From NCBI GenBank assembly GCA_977017575.1, contig CDRNVI010000069.1, positions 372,001 through 436,000 on the forward strand: a stretch of 64,000 nucleotides of DNA, read 5' to 3'. The position numbers were made by a program, and so were the translations under genes. Each line of letters begins with the position of its first letter. Position 1 is the first letter of the stretch. Positions 19,111 to 28,119 of the stretch are shown one piece after another. The stretch is from Paramoeba atlantica (Eukaryota; Discosea). The notes under the pieces were generated by a model. It searched no databases, was not told the DNA's origin, and saw only the letters and a program-made list of their open reading frames with translations.

Positions 19111-21812
19111 CAAAACCACACCCTAACGGCCAGTTCTATAGTAACATTCAAACGAAACAGAACGACACTTTTAATGCAAGTTCCCAAAAGGAGAAGAGTG
19201 GAAGAGAACATTGTACCAGTGGATGTTCGCAATGTGCAGAATTTATCAGGGAGATACGTGAGATGCGAGAATTTTTACGGCGGAACTTTGAGTTTGCAAG
19301 TAGCGGATACGGCGCGCGGAAATCTAGTGAAATTACTAATGGGGGTCACAGCAATGACCCCGGAAATCAGGCAGGCATTGGATGCGATGGGAAATATGTG
19401 GAGCGCATCGACTTGGCAGGCGAGGGCAAGGTTGTGGGAAAGGTTAACGGCCTTTTGTCATTGGAAACAAATCGAAATCACCCCAATTCATGCAGTAACT
19501 TTCATCGCAAGTTTACCAATCAAAATCCAAGGAAAGTTGTCATACGCCCGAAGTTTGGCGTCCCTACTCAACTTAGCCGGCAAGGGAACGAACCCGCTAC
19601 GTTTTTACATCAAGTCACTCATGGCGGAGGGTGCGACGGAGCCGCACCGTCAAATGGCGCCACTAACGCCGGAGTTACTGAAACAATTGTGGAACCACCT
19701 TCCTCACAGCGAAAGACATACGTTGCTGCTTTGTTGGAAGGCGGCAAGCCGGTGGTCCGAGACAGCGATGCTCACACGCGACAGATTCCACGAAGTGTCT
19801 TCGACAAGAATCGTGATATGGTGGGGCAGACAGACCAAAGCATCGCGGTACAACCCGTATCGAGCGTCAATGTATACGGTTGTGGAAGGGCCGGGCACGG
19901 ATCGTCTAGCGGATTACATAACAAAGCTGGGGCAGTTGCAGCCGATGTCAAGAACATCGGTATCCGAAGTGGATGCGAAGATACGCCGAATTCTGGGGAC
20001 AGGTTTCGGCTCACACTCAGCGAAACGAGGAGCAATAACACAGCTGTTTGCGGAAGTAGTGAAGGGCAATACGCGCCTCGAGGAAGTACAACGATTAGCA
20101 AAGCATCAGTCCCTCGATTCGCTTCTTCGATACAACGCCGACCCGGTTACCACCGCGTTGGTGTTGGGCACGCAGAAAGCAACCAGCAAGTTACGGATCA
20201 TGTAGAGGCAAGTGAAATTTTTCGTAAGTTCTTGGATGACATACCACAGGAAAAGGTGCGTCACACTATTACCAGAACGCGAAGGACGTCAAAGGTCGCG
20301 TTACCGAAGGATTATTCTATTCCATTGCATATCAAGCAGGGTATTCCCCGGATGTCGGTTAAGAAGTTGAGAGAAATGATGAATGAGGCGACTGGTGATC
20401 GATTCGATGAGACATTGGAGACTTTATTACGTTTACCGGAACAGGCATCCACCATTCCGCTATATAAGTCGTTTTTGCCGCACAATGACATAAAGGAATT
20501 AGCAGCGGCGGGTTTCATTTCCAGAGTATCAGACGAAGAAGCTAAGGTGCGGCCGTCTTTGGATTGGGTGATACCTTTCACAGTTGTGGAACCTGGTGAA
20601 CATGAACATTCCGAACGTCGTCGTTTTATAGCGTGGACGCAGGCAGATAATGATCGCATTAAGGAAATATATGAACCGTATGTCCCCGTTAGACATGCAG
20701 CGTATTATCTGCACCGCGCCAAAGAAGAAAGTGCCGTCAAACGGGATTTGGCGTGTGGGTTTTGGCAGGTCGCAATACCAGAGGAAAGTCGTCAAAAGTT
20801 TCGCTTTAAAGACGCAAAAGGGGATCTATACGAATTGACTGTAATGCCCATGGGGCATCGGTGCGCTCCCGAGTTAATGCACACCTTGACAGCAACTCTA
20901 GCAGGTGACAGAAATTACTGTACCGAAAAGCACGCGTTCTTTTATTCCGGACTGGACGTTTATATTGATGGTATCCGTTTTGCCGCGCGGGATGAGATAG
21001 CAAATAAGTACGCTCGTTTTGTGGATGATAGAGCAGACAGATTAAATGCCTTGTTTAAAGATCGTGGAGAGCCGCCCGCACAGATTTACACATTCAATGG
21101 AATCAAGTATTTTCATAGACAAGGGAAAGTGGCTTTAGGAGACAAAATTTCGCGGCGATTGCGACAGGATGACTTTGCTGCAGCCACTTATGCATCTTTG
21201 GAATCGGGGGTAGGCCGCCTTATTTTCGCCTCCGCTGTAATGGGTGTTCACCTTCCTCACTATCACTTGGAAATGAAAATTGTTCGTCGTCGGATTAATA
21301 ATCTAAATCGCGACCCTACTTTGCTGGATAAGCCCGTTTCCTTACCGACACCGGTGCGAATCGCACTTTCGGAGTGGCGAGATAAGCTGTTGTATAAAAC
21401 TCCCGTCGATCCACCTCCACACCCAGACACGGTGCCGCATAACCATATTTTGTGTACAGACGCATCCTCTACCGGATGGGGTGCGGTCCTGTATTTGGAT
21501 TACGGGCAAGTCGTTTGTGCTGGGTCGCGGTGGCCACCTGATTTTGAGTATGAAGTCAATCGCGCAGAGGCACGCGCCGTTCGCCTCGCCTTTGAAAAAT
21601 TTGGCCATCACTTTGGTAGGGATACGTGTGTAGATGTCTTCGTTGATAACACTTCCTGCGTCGCGGCATTAAATCGTAAGATGTCTAATTCGGATGGTAT
21701 TACGTCGGAGCTTCGCCGTTTGTTGGATTATTTAAAGCGTAAAGGGTTGGTCGTTAAAGCCCAGTATATTTGCTCGAAGGAAAATCCTGCCGATCCGTAC
21801 AGCCGCATGTAG
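19029..21812 (+). CDS. DIRS-E unit 1 RT/RNase H frame
   Basis: A 927-codon frame whose first 390 codons overlap gag and recombinase in other registers, so the functional start is unknown. The reverse transcriptase runs from about residue 430, with CGFWQVAIPEESRQKFRF, VMPMGHRCAPELMHTL and the catalytic-loop segment LDVYIDGIRFA near residue 644. RNase H starts at about residue 800 (LCTDASSTGWGAVLYLD, NRAEARAVRLAFEKF, DVFVDNTSCVAAL, NPADPYSRM). Overlapping frames are usual in the DIRS group, which expresses them by alternative starts, splicing or recoding. It looks whole. Confidence 0.88.
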   Translation: MAKLPEAIPAGFSRTGGWPCPQQQEFLTKPHPNGQFYSNIQTKQNDTFNASSQKEKSGREHCTSGCSQCAEFIREIREMREFLRRNFEFASSGYGARKSSEITNGGHSNDPGNQAGIGCDGKYVERIDLAGEGKVVGKVNGLLSLETNRNHPNSCSNFHRKFTNQNPRKVVIRPKFGVPTQLSRQGNEPATFLHQVTHGGGCDGAAPSNGATNAGVTETIVEPPSSQRKTYVAALLEGGKPVVRDSDAHTRQIPRSVFDKNRDMVGQTDQSIAVQPVSSVNVYGCGRAGHGSSSGLHNKAGAVAADVKNIGIRSGCEDTPNSGDRFRLTLSETRSNNTAVCGSSEGQYAPRGSTTISKASVPRFASSIQRRPGYHRVGVGHAESNQQVTDHVEASEIFRKFLDDIPQEKVRHTITRTRRTSKVALPKDYSIPLHIKQGIPRMSVKKLREMMNEATGDRFDETLETLLRLPEQASTIPLYKSFLPHNDIKELAAAGFISRVSDEEAKVRPSLDWVIPFTVVEPGEHEHSERRRFIAWTQADNDRIKEIYEPYVPVRHAAYYLHRAKEESAVKRDLACGFWQVAIPEESRQKFRFKDAKGDLYELTVMPMGHRCAPELMHTLTATLAGDRNYCTEKHAFFYSGLDVYIDGIRFAARDEIANKYARFVDDRADRLNALFKDRGEPPAQIYTFNGIKYFHRQGKVALGDKISRRLRQDDFAAATYASLESGVGRLIFASAVMGVHLPHYHLEMKIVRRRINNLNRDPTLLDKPVSLPTPVRIALSEWRDKLLYKTPVDPPPHPDTVPHNHILCTDASSTGWGAVLYLDYGQVVCAGSRWPPDFEYEVNRAEARAVRLAFEKFGHHFGRDTCVDVFVDNTSCVAALNRKMSNSDGITSELRRLLDYLKRKGLVVKAQYICSKENPADPYSRM
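19174..20205 (+). CDS. DIRS-E unit 1 tyrosine recombinase
   Basis: A 343-aa frame. A basic start (MQVPKRRRVEEN) is followed by an N-terminal SAM-like core-binding region (STWQARARLWERLTAFCHW) and the catalytic domain. That domain has CWKAASRWSETAMLTRDRF, GSHSAKRGAITQLFAEV and LAKHQSLDSLLRYNAD with the likely nucleophilic Tyr. It probably joins circular cDNA to target DNA or to other element copies, so it is the natural candidate for making the array. It lies within the overlapping RT/RNase H frame. Confidence 0.88.
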   Translation: MQVPKRRRVEENIVPVDVRNVQNLSGRYVRCENFYGGTLSLQVADTARGNLVKLLMGVTAMTPEIRQALDAMGNMWSASTWQARARLWERLTAFCHWKQIEITPIHAVTFIASLPIKIQGKLSYARSLASLLNLAGKGTNPLRFYIKSLMAEGATEPHRQMAPLTPELLKQLWNHLPHSERHTLLLCWKAASRWSETAMLTRDRFHEVSSTRIVIWWGRQTKASRYNPYRASMYTVVEGPGTDRLADYITKLGQLQPMSRTSVSEVDAKIRRILGTGFGSHSAKRGAITQLFAEVVKGNTRLEEVQRLAKHQSLDSLLRYNADPVTTALVLGTQKATSKLRIM

Positions 21813-22057
21813 TCAAAATGAATTGAAAGTTCATCTAATTCAAAATATAGGTAGTTCCAAAAATATAGTATAACTTATTTATAACTTATTTATAACTTAT
21901 TTGGTATATAGAATCATCAAAAAAAAAAAAAAAAAAAAAAAAAACAGGTTATTAAGTGTGTGGGATAAGGCAGACCGTTTTCTTGTATCTGGAGTAGGCG
22001 CCACATACGAGTAGCAGTACCTGCGAGTGGGTATGTGTTGGACTGGCGAATGGGTGG

Positions 22058-22485
22058 TCCCCGCGTTGGACCCGTTCGCAAGCTCGTTGAAAGGGAGAGG
22101 TAAGTGTATGTTATTGTCATGGGATATTTATGTTTTGTCTTTTGCGCAGCTGTGACATTGTTTCATCTTTTTTGACATAGGAGATAACTTGGAATCATGT
22201 ATAGGTTTGTATATGAGTTAATCGAATGTCTTTGCGAACAATATGAAATTTGTTTTCCTTTTCTAAATATATTATGATGTAAAATTCTTGAAGTTTACGG
22301 ATAGAATTTGACGAGAAATATATTTTCGAAGTGATATGGATAGGATGCCCCGCCGGGGGGCATTGTACCTGTTTTTGTTTTAAACAATAAAATTGTGTTA
22401 ATACTGATATACAAATATCCCGTAGTACGATATTCGAATATTTATAATTCAATTACTCAGGTTTACTGTTCTCGACAAAAGTTTC
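22058..22485 (+). repeat. DIRS-E B1A2 junction, units 1/2
   Basis: B (22058-22287, 230 bp) joins A (22288-22485) directly. Just upstream is an A26 tract at about 21919-21944. B contains GAGGTAAGTG and, about 80 bp on, a pyrimidine-rich ...TTTTTTGACATAG, which look like splice sites. Confidence 0.9.
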
Positions 22486-22493
22486 TCGACAAA

Positions 22494-23615
22494 ATGACCG
22501 TAATCGACATTCCTTTGACAGCCCGACGGTCATCACGCAGTGCTTCTCCGGCCTCTGAGCCGCTCGTGCCTACCGAGCCGCTTAGTCAGCAGGAGTTAAG
22601 TTTGGTTTGTACAGTGGCAAGGGAGAAATTGTTGTTCAAAAAATCGGTACAAGTGCGTGCGATCTTTCGACGGAAAGATGATTTAAATGGTGGTCGACAG
22701 ACTGTGATGGGAAAGTTGCGAAAGGATGGCCTGGATTTATGGGCGGTGTGGGAGGACAAACCGTCCAAGGAGTACCAGTTTCCTCATCCGGATTTGGATT
22801 ATTATGAGCTCAACATTATCGAAGATCGAGAACTACCACCCGCTCTTATTGAGAACTCTTCGCAATTACTCACCGATGAAACGCATCAGCTGGGCTCACG
22901 TAATGAGGCTGCCGGCATGCAAGAGGTAATTGGGGGGAGAACTGGTGCCGCACCAATTTCAGAGGCTTTACGGGAAGGCAGATTACTCGACCCGAATGCA
23001 TTGAACGCCTACGAACCTTTGACTTACGAGCCTTGGATTAATGCGGCGGATGACGATGGTTTTCGCACTAGGGACCTGATTCGCGAGCTTCGGGATGCGC
23101 CTGAGTTTGGTTTACGCGTTAATCAGTTTTATCATGATCGCACGTTTATTAAGCAGCAAGAGCGTTTGTTTAATTCTGTATTTTGCAAGTGGATTATTTT
23201 TGCGCGTTTGATACCCAACTGGAATGAAGGTGTGTACCTCGAAATGGGACGTGGGATTGTGCAGACACTTCGTGACGCGTACTGGCGAGCACGCCGCATA
23301 GATGTGGACTTGGTCCATCAAAAAATGGAGAAGGATATCCGTCCGGACGGCAAGTTTTATCATCACGTGAATGATCAATTGGTTGAGCGACAGAAGCAAT
23401 ATGCACGTGTTCAGTCTTTCTCTGCTCCACCATCTATGCAAGTTTCGCGTCCCAATCAGTTCCCACCGCGACATGATGCATATCCTCCACGACGAAATTT
23501 ATTATGCTTTGGATGTCGGTCGCCTGATCACATTTGGCGAAACTGCCCGAAGCGATTCCAGCAGGATTTTCGAGGACGGGTGGCTGGCCCTGCCCACAGC
23601 AGCAAGAGTTTCTGA
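22494..23615 (+). CDS. DIRS-E unit 2 gag-like protein
   Basis: Identical by eye to the unit 1 gag (17989-19110), with the same start context and the same zinc knuckle CFGCRSPDHIWRNC. It looks whole. Confidence 0.88.
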   Translation: MTVIDIPLTARRSSRSASPASEPLVPTEPLSQQELSLVCTVAREKLLFKKSVQVRAIFRRKDDLNGGRQTVMGKLRKDGLDLWAVWEDKPSKEYQFPHPDLDYYELNIIEDRELPPALIENSSQLLTDETHQLGSRNEAAGMQEVIGGRTGAAPISEALREGRLLDPNALNAYEPLTYEPWINAADDDGFRTRDLIRELRDAPEFGLRVNQFYHDRTFIKQQERLFNSVFCKWIIFARLIPNWNEGVYLEMGRGIVQTLRDAYWRARRIDVDLVHQKMEKDIRPDGKFYHHVNDQLVERQKQYARVQSFSAPPSMQVSRPNQFPPRHDAYPPRRNLLCFGCRSPDHIWRNCPKRFQQDFRGRVAGPAHSSKSF

Positions 23616-26317
23616 CAAAACCACACCCTAACGGCCAGTTCTATAGTAACATTCAAACGAAACAGAACGACACTTTTAATGCAAGTTCCCAAAAGGAGAA
23701 GAGTGGAAGAGAACATTGTACCAGTGGATGTTCGCAATGTGCAGAATTTATCAGGGAGATACGTGAGATGCGAGAATTTTTACGGCGGAACTTTGAGTTT
23801 GCAAGTAGCGGATACGGCGCGCGGAAATCTAGTGAAATTACTAATGGGGGTCACAGCAATGACCCCGGAAATCAGGCAGGCATTGGATGCGATGGGAAAT
23901 ATGTGGAGCGCATCGACTTGGCAGGCGAGGGCAAGGTTGTGGGAAAGGTTAACGGCCTTTTGTCATTGGAAACAAATCGAAATCACCCCAATTCATGCAG
24001 TAACTTTCATCGCAAGTTTACCAATCAAAATCCAAGGAAAGTTGTCATACGCCCGAAGTTTGGCGTCCCTACTCAACTTAGCCGGCAAGGGAACGAACCC
24101 GCTACGTTTTTACATCAAGTCACTCATGGCGGAGGGTGCGACGGAGCCGCACCGTCAAATGGCGCCACTAACGCCGGAGTTACTGAAACAATTGTGGAAC
24201 CACCTTCCTCACAGCGAAAGACATACGTTGCTGCTTTGTTGGAAGGCGGCAAGCCGGTGGTCCGAGACAGCGATGCTCACACGCGACAGATTCCACGAAG
24301 TGTCTTCGACAAGAATCGTGATATGGTGGGGCAGACAGACCAAAGCATCGCGGTACAACCCGTATCGAGCGTCAATGTATACGGTTGTGGAAGGGCCGGG
24401 CACGGATCGTCTAGCGGATTACATAACAAAGCTGGGGCAGTTGCAGCCGATGTCAAGAACATCGGTATCCGAAGTGGATGCGAAGATACGCCGAATTCTG
24501 GGGACAGGTTTCGGCTCACACTCAGCGAAACGAGGAGCAATAACACAGCTGTTTGCGGAAGTAGTGAAGGGCAATACGCGCCTCGAGGAAGTACAACGAT
24601 TAGCAAAGCATCAGTCCCTCGATTCGCTTCTTCGATACAACGCCGACCCGGTTACCACCGCGTTGGTGTTGGGCACGCAGAAAGCAACCAGCAAGTTACG
24701 GATCATGTAGAGGCAAGTGAAATTTTTCGTAAGTTCTTGGATGACATACCACAGGAAAAGGTGCGTCACACTATTACCAGAACGCGAAGGACGTCAAAGG
24801 TCGCGTTACCGAAGGATTATTCTATTCCATTGCATATCAAGCAGGGTATTCCCCGGATGTCGGTTAAGAAGTTGAGAGAAATGATGAATGAGGCGACTGG
24901 TGATCGATTCGATGAGACATTGGAGACTTTATTACGTTTACCGGAACAGGCATCCACCATTCCGCTATATAAGTCGTTTTTGCCGCACAATGACATAAAG
25001 GAATTAGCAGCGGCGGGTTTCATTTCCAGAGTATCAGACGAAGAAGCTAAGGTGCGGCCGTCTTTGGATTGGGTGATACCTTTCACAGTTGTGGAACCTG
25101 GTGAACATGAACATTCCGAACGTCGTCGTTTTATAGCGTGGACGCAGGCAGATAATGATCGCATTAAGGAAATATATGAACCGTATGTCCCCGTTAGACA
25201 TGCAGCGTATTATCTGCACCGCGCCAAAGAAGAAAGTGCCGTCAAACGGGATTTGGCGTGTGGGTTTTGGCAGGTCGCAATACCAGAGGAAAGTCGTCAA
25301 AAGTTTCGCTTTAAAGACGCAAAAGGGGATCTATACGAATTGACTGTAATGCCCATGGGGCATCGGTGCGCTCCCGAGTTAATGCACACCTTGACAGCAA
25401 CTCTAGCAGGTGACAGAAATTACTGTACCGAAAAGCACGCGTTCTTTTATTCCGGACTGGACGTTTATATTGATGGTATCCGTTTTGCCGCGCGGGATGA
25501 GATAGCAAATAAGTACGCTCGTTTTGTGGATGATAGAGCAGACAGATTAAATGCCTTGTTTAAGGATCGTGGAGAGCCGCCCGCACAGATTTACACATTC
25601 AATGGAATCAAGTATTTTCATAGACAAGGGAAAGTGGCTTTAGGAGACAAAATTTCGCGGCGATTGCGACAGGATGACTTTGCTGCAGCCACTTATGCAT
25701 CTTTGGAATCGGGGGTAGGCCGCCTTATTTTCGCCTCCGCTGTAATGGGTGTTCACCTTCCTCACTATCACTTGGAAATGAAAATTGTTCGTCGTCGGAT
25801 TAATAATCTAAATCGCGACCCTACTTTGCTGGATAAGCCCGTTTCCTTACCGACACCGGTGCGAATCGCACTTTCGGAGTGGCGAGATAAGCTGTTGTAT
25901 AAAACTCCCGTCGATCCACCTCCACACCCAGACACGGTGCCGCATAACCATATTTTGTGTACAGACGCATCCTCTACCGGATGGGGTGCGGTCCTGTATT
26001 TGGATTACGGGCAAGTCGTTTGTGCTGGGTCGCGGTGGCCACCTGATTTTGAGTATGAAGTCAATCGCGCAGAGGCACGCGCCGTTCGCCTCGCCTTTGA
26101 AAAATTTGGCCATCACTTTGGTAGGGATACGTGTGTAGATGTCTTCGTTGATAACACTTCCTGCGTCGCGGCATTAAATCGTAAGATGTCTAATTCGGAT
26201 GGTATTACGTCGGAGCTTCGCCGTTTGTTGGATTATTTAAAGCGTAAAGGGTTGGTCGTTAAAGCCCAGTATATTTGCTCGAAGGAAAATCCTGCCGATC
26301 CGTACAGCCGCATGTAG
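23534..26317 (+). CDS. DIRS-E unit 2 RT/RNase H frame
   Basis: Same length and protein as the unit 1 frame (19029-21812). One silent A/G difference is visible near 25564 (TAAGGATCG against TAAAGATCG). This independent base suggests a real copy rather than an assembly duplicate. It looks whole. Confidence 0.88.
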   Translation: MAKLPEAIPAGFSRTGGWPCPQQQEFLTKPHPNGQFYSNIQTKQNDTFNASSQKEKSGREHCTSGCSQCAEFIREIREMREFLRRNFEFASSGYGARKSSEITNGGHSNDPGNQAGIGCDGKYVERIDLAGEGKVVGKVNGLLSLETNRNHPNSCSNFHRKFTNQNPRKVVIRPKFGVPTQLSRQGNEPATFLHQVTHGGGCDGAAPSNGATNAGVTETIVEPPSSQRKTYVAALLEGGKPVVRDSDAHTRQIPRSVFDKNRDMVGQTDQSIAVQPVSSVNVYGCGRAGHGSSSGLHNKAGAVAADVKNIGIRSGCEDTPNSGDRFRLTLSETRSNNTAVCGSSEGQYAPRGSTTISKASVPRFASSIQRRPGYHRVGVGHAESNQQVTDHVEASEIFRKFLDDIPQEKVRHTITRTRRTSKVALPKDYSIPLHIKQGIPRMSVKKLREMMNEATGDRFDETLETLLRLPEQASTIPLYKSFLPHNDIKELAAAGFISRVSDEEAKVRPSLDWVIPFTVVEPGEHEHSERRRFIAWTQADNDRIKEIYEPYVPVRHAAYYLHRAKEESAVKRDLACGFWQVAIPEESRQKFRFKDAKGDLYELTVMPMGHRCAPELMHTLTATLAGDRNYCTEKHAFFYSGLDVYIDGIRFAARDEIANKYARFVDDRADRLNALFKDRGEPPAQIYTFNGIKYFHRQGKVALGDKISRRLRQDDFAAATYASLESGVGRLIFASAVMGVHLPHYHLEMKIVRRRINNLNRDPTLLDKPVSLPTPVRIALSEWRDKLLYKTPVDPPPHPDTVPHNHILCTDASSTGWGAVLYLDYGQVVCAGSRWPPDFEYEVNRAEARAVRLAFEKFGHHFGRDTCVDVFVDNTSCVAALNRKMSNSDGITSELRRLLDYLKRKGLVVKAQYICSKENPADPYSRM
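23679..24710 (+). CDS. DIRS-E unit 2 tyrosine recombinase
   Basis: Identical by eye to the unit 1 recombinase, with the same GSHSAKRGAIT and SLLRY segments. It looks whole. Confidence 0.88.
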   Translation: MQVPKRRRVEENIVPVDVRNVQNLSGRYVRCENFYGGTLSLQVADTARGNLVKLLMGVTAMTPEIRQALDAMGNMWSASTWQARARLWERLTAFCHWKQIEITPIHAVTFIASLPIKIQGKLSYARSLASLLNLAGKGTNPLRFYIKSLMAEGATEPHRQMAPLTPELLKQLWNHLPHSERHTLLLCWKAASRWSETAMLTRDRFHEVSSTRIVIWWGRQTKASRYNPYRASMYTVVEGPGTDRLADYITKLGQLQPMSRTSVSEVDAKIRRILGTGFGSHSAKRGAITQLFAEVVKGNTRLEEVQRLAKHQSLDSLLRYNADPVTTALVLGTQKATSKLRIM

Positions 26318-26561
26318 TCAAAATGAATTGAAAGTTCATCTAATTCAAAATATAGGTAGTTCCAAAAATATAGTATAACTTATTTATAACTTATTTATAA
26401 CTTATTTGGTATATAGAATCATCAAAAAAAAAAAAAAAAAAAAAAAAACAGGTTATTAAGTGTGTGGGATAAGGCAGACCGTTTTCTTGTATCTGGAGTA
26501 GGCGCCACATACGAGTAGCAGTACCTGCGAGTGGGTATGTGTTGGACTGGCGAATGGGTGG

Positions 26562-26989
26562 TCCCCGCGTTGGACCCGTTCGCAAGCTCGTTGAAAGGGA
26601 GAGGTAAGTGTATGTTATTGTCATGGGATATTTATGTTTTGTCTTTTGCGCAGCTGTGACATTGTTTCATCTTTTTTGACATAGGAGATAACTTGGAATC
26701 ATGTATAGGTTTGTATATGAGTTAATCGAATGTCTTTGCGAACAATATGAAATTTGTTTTCCTTTTCTAAATATATTATGATGTAAAATTCTTGAAGTTT
26801 ACGGATAGAATTTGACGAGAAATATATTTTCGAAGTGATATGGATAGGATGCCCCGCCGGGGGGCATTGTACCTGTTTTTGTTTTAAACAATAAAATTGT
26901 GTTAATACTGATATACAAATATCCCGTAGTACGATATTCGAATATTTATAATTCAATTACTCAGGTTTACTGTTCTCGACAAAAGTTTC
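26562..26989 (+). repeat. DIRS-E B1A2 junction, units 2/3
   Basis: B (26562-26791) joins A (26792-26989). It matches the 22058-22485 junction; the preceding A tract is 25 long instead of 26. Confidence 0.9.
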
Positions 26990-26997
26990 TCGACAAA

Positions 26998-28119
26998 ATG
27001 ACCGTAATCGACATTCCTTTGACAGCCCGACGGTCATCACGCAGTGCTTCTCCGGCCTCTGAGCCGCTCGTGCCTACCGAGCCGCTTAGTCAGCAGGAGT
27101 TAAGTTTGGTTTGTACAGTGGCAAGGGAGAAATTGTTGTTCAAAAAATCGGTACAAGTGCGTGCGATCTTTCGACGGAAAGATGATTTAAATGGTGGTCG
27201 ACAGACTGTGATGGGAAAGTTGCGAAAGGATGGCCTGGATTTATGGGCGGTGTGGGAGGACAAACCGTCCAAGGAGTACCAGTTTCCTCATCCGGATTTG
27301 GATTATTATGAGCTCAACATTATCGAAGATCGAGAACTACCACCCGCTCTTATTGAGAACTCTTCGCAATTACTCACCGATGAAACGCATCAGCTGGGCT
27401 CACGTAATGAGGCTGCCGGCATGCAAGAGGTAATTGGGGGGAGAACTGGTGCCGCACCAATTTCAGAGGCTTTACGGGAAGGCAGATTACTCGACCCGAA
27501 TGCATTGAACGCCTACGAACCTTTGACTTACGAGCCTTGGATTAATGCGGCGGATGACGATGGTTTTCGCACTAGGGACCTGATTCGCGAGCTTCGGGAT
27601 GCGCCTGAGTTTGGTTTACGCGTTAATCAGTTTTATCATGATCGCACGTTTATTAAGCAGCAAGAGCGTTTGTTTAATTCTGTATTTTGCAAGTGGATTA
27701 TTTTTGCGCGTTTGATACCCAACTGGAATGAAGGTGTGTACCTCGAAATGGGACGTGGGATTGTGCAGACACTTCGTGACGCGTACTGGCGAGCACGCCG
27801 CATAGATGTGGACTTGGTCCATCAAAAAATGGAGAAGGATATCCGTCCGGACGGCAAGTTTTATCATCACGTGAATGATCAATTGGTTGAGCGACAGAAG
27901 CAATATGCACGTGTTCAGTCTTTCTCTGCTCCACCATCTATGCAAGTTTCGCGTCCCAATCAGTTCCCACCGCGACATGATGCATATCCTCCACGACGAA
28001 ATTTATTATGCTTTGGATGTCGGTCGCCTGATCACATTTGGCGAAACTGCCCGAAGCGATTCCAGCAGGATTTTCGAGGACGGGTGGCTGGCCCTGCCCA
28101 CAGCAGCAAGAGTTTCTGA
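26998..28119 (+). CDS. DIRS-E unit 3 gag-like protein
   Basis: Identical by eye to the gag of units 1 and 2, including the CX2CX4HX4C knuckle. It looks whole. Confidence 0.88.
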   Translation: MTVIDIPLTARRSSRSASPASEPLVPTEPLSQQELSLVCTVAREKLLFKKSVQVRAIFRRKDDLNGGRQTVMGKLRKDGLDLWAVWEDKPSKEYQFPHPDLDYYELNIIEDRELPPALIENSSQLLTDETHQLGSRNEAAGMQEVIGGRTGAAPISEALREGRLLDPNALNAYEPLTYEPWINAADDDGFRTRDLIRELRDAPEFGLRVNQFYHDRTFIKQQERLFNSVFCKWIIFARLIPNWNEGVYLEMGRGIVQTLRDAYWRARRIDVDLVHQKMEKDIRPDGKFYHHVNDQLVERQKQYARVQSFSAPPSMQVSRPNQFPPRHDAYPPRRNLLCFGCRSPDHIWRNCPKRFQQDFRGRVAGPAHSSKSF

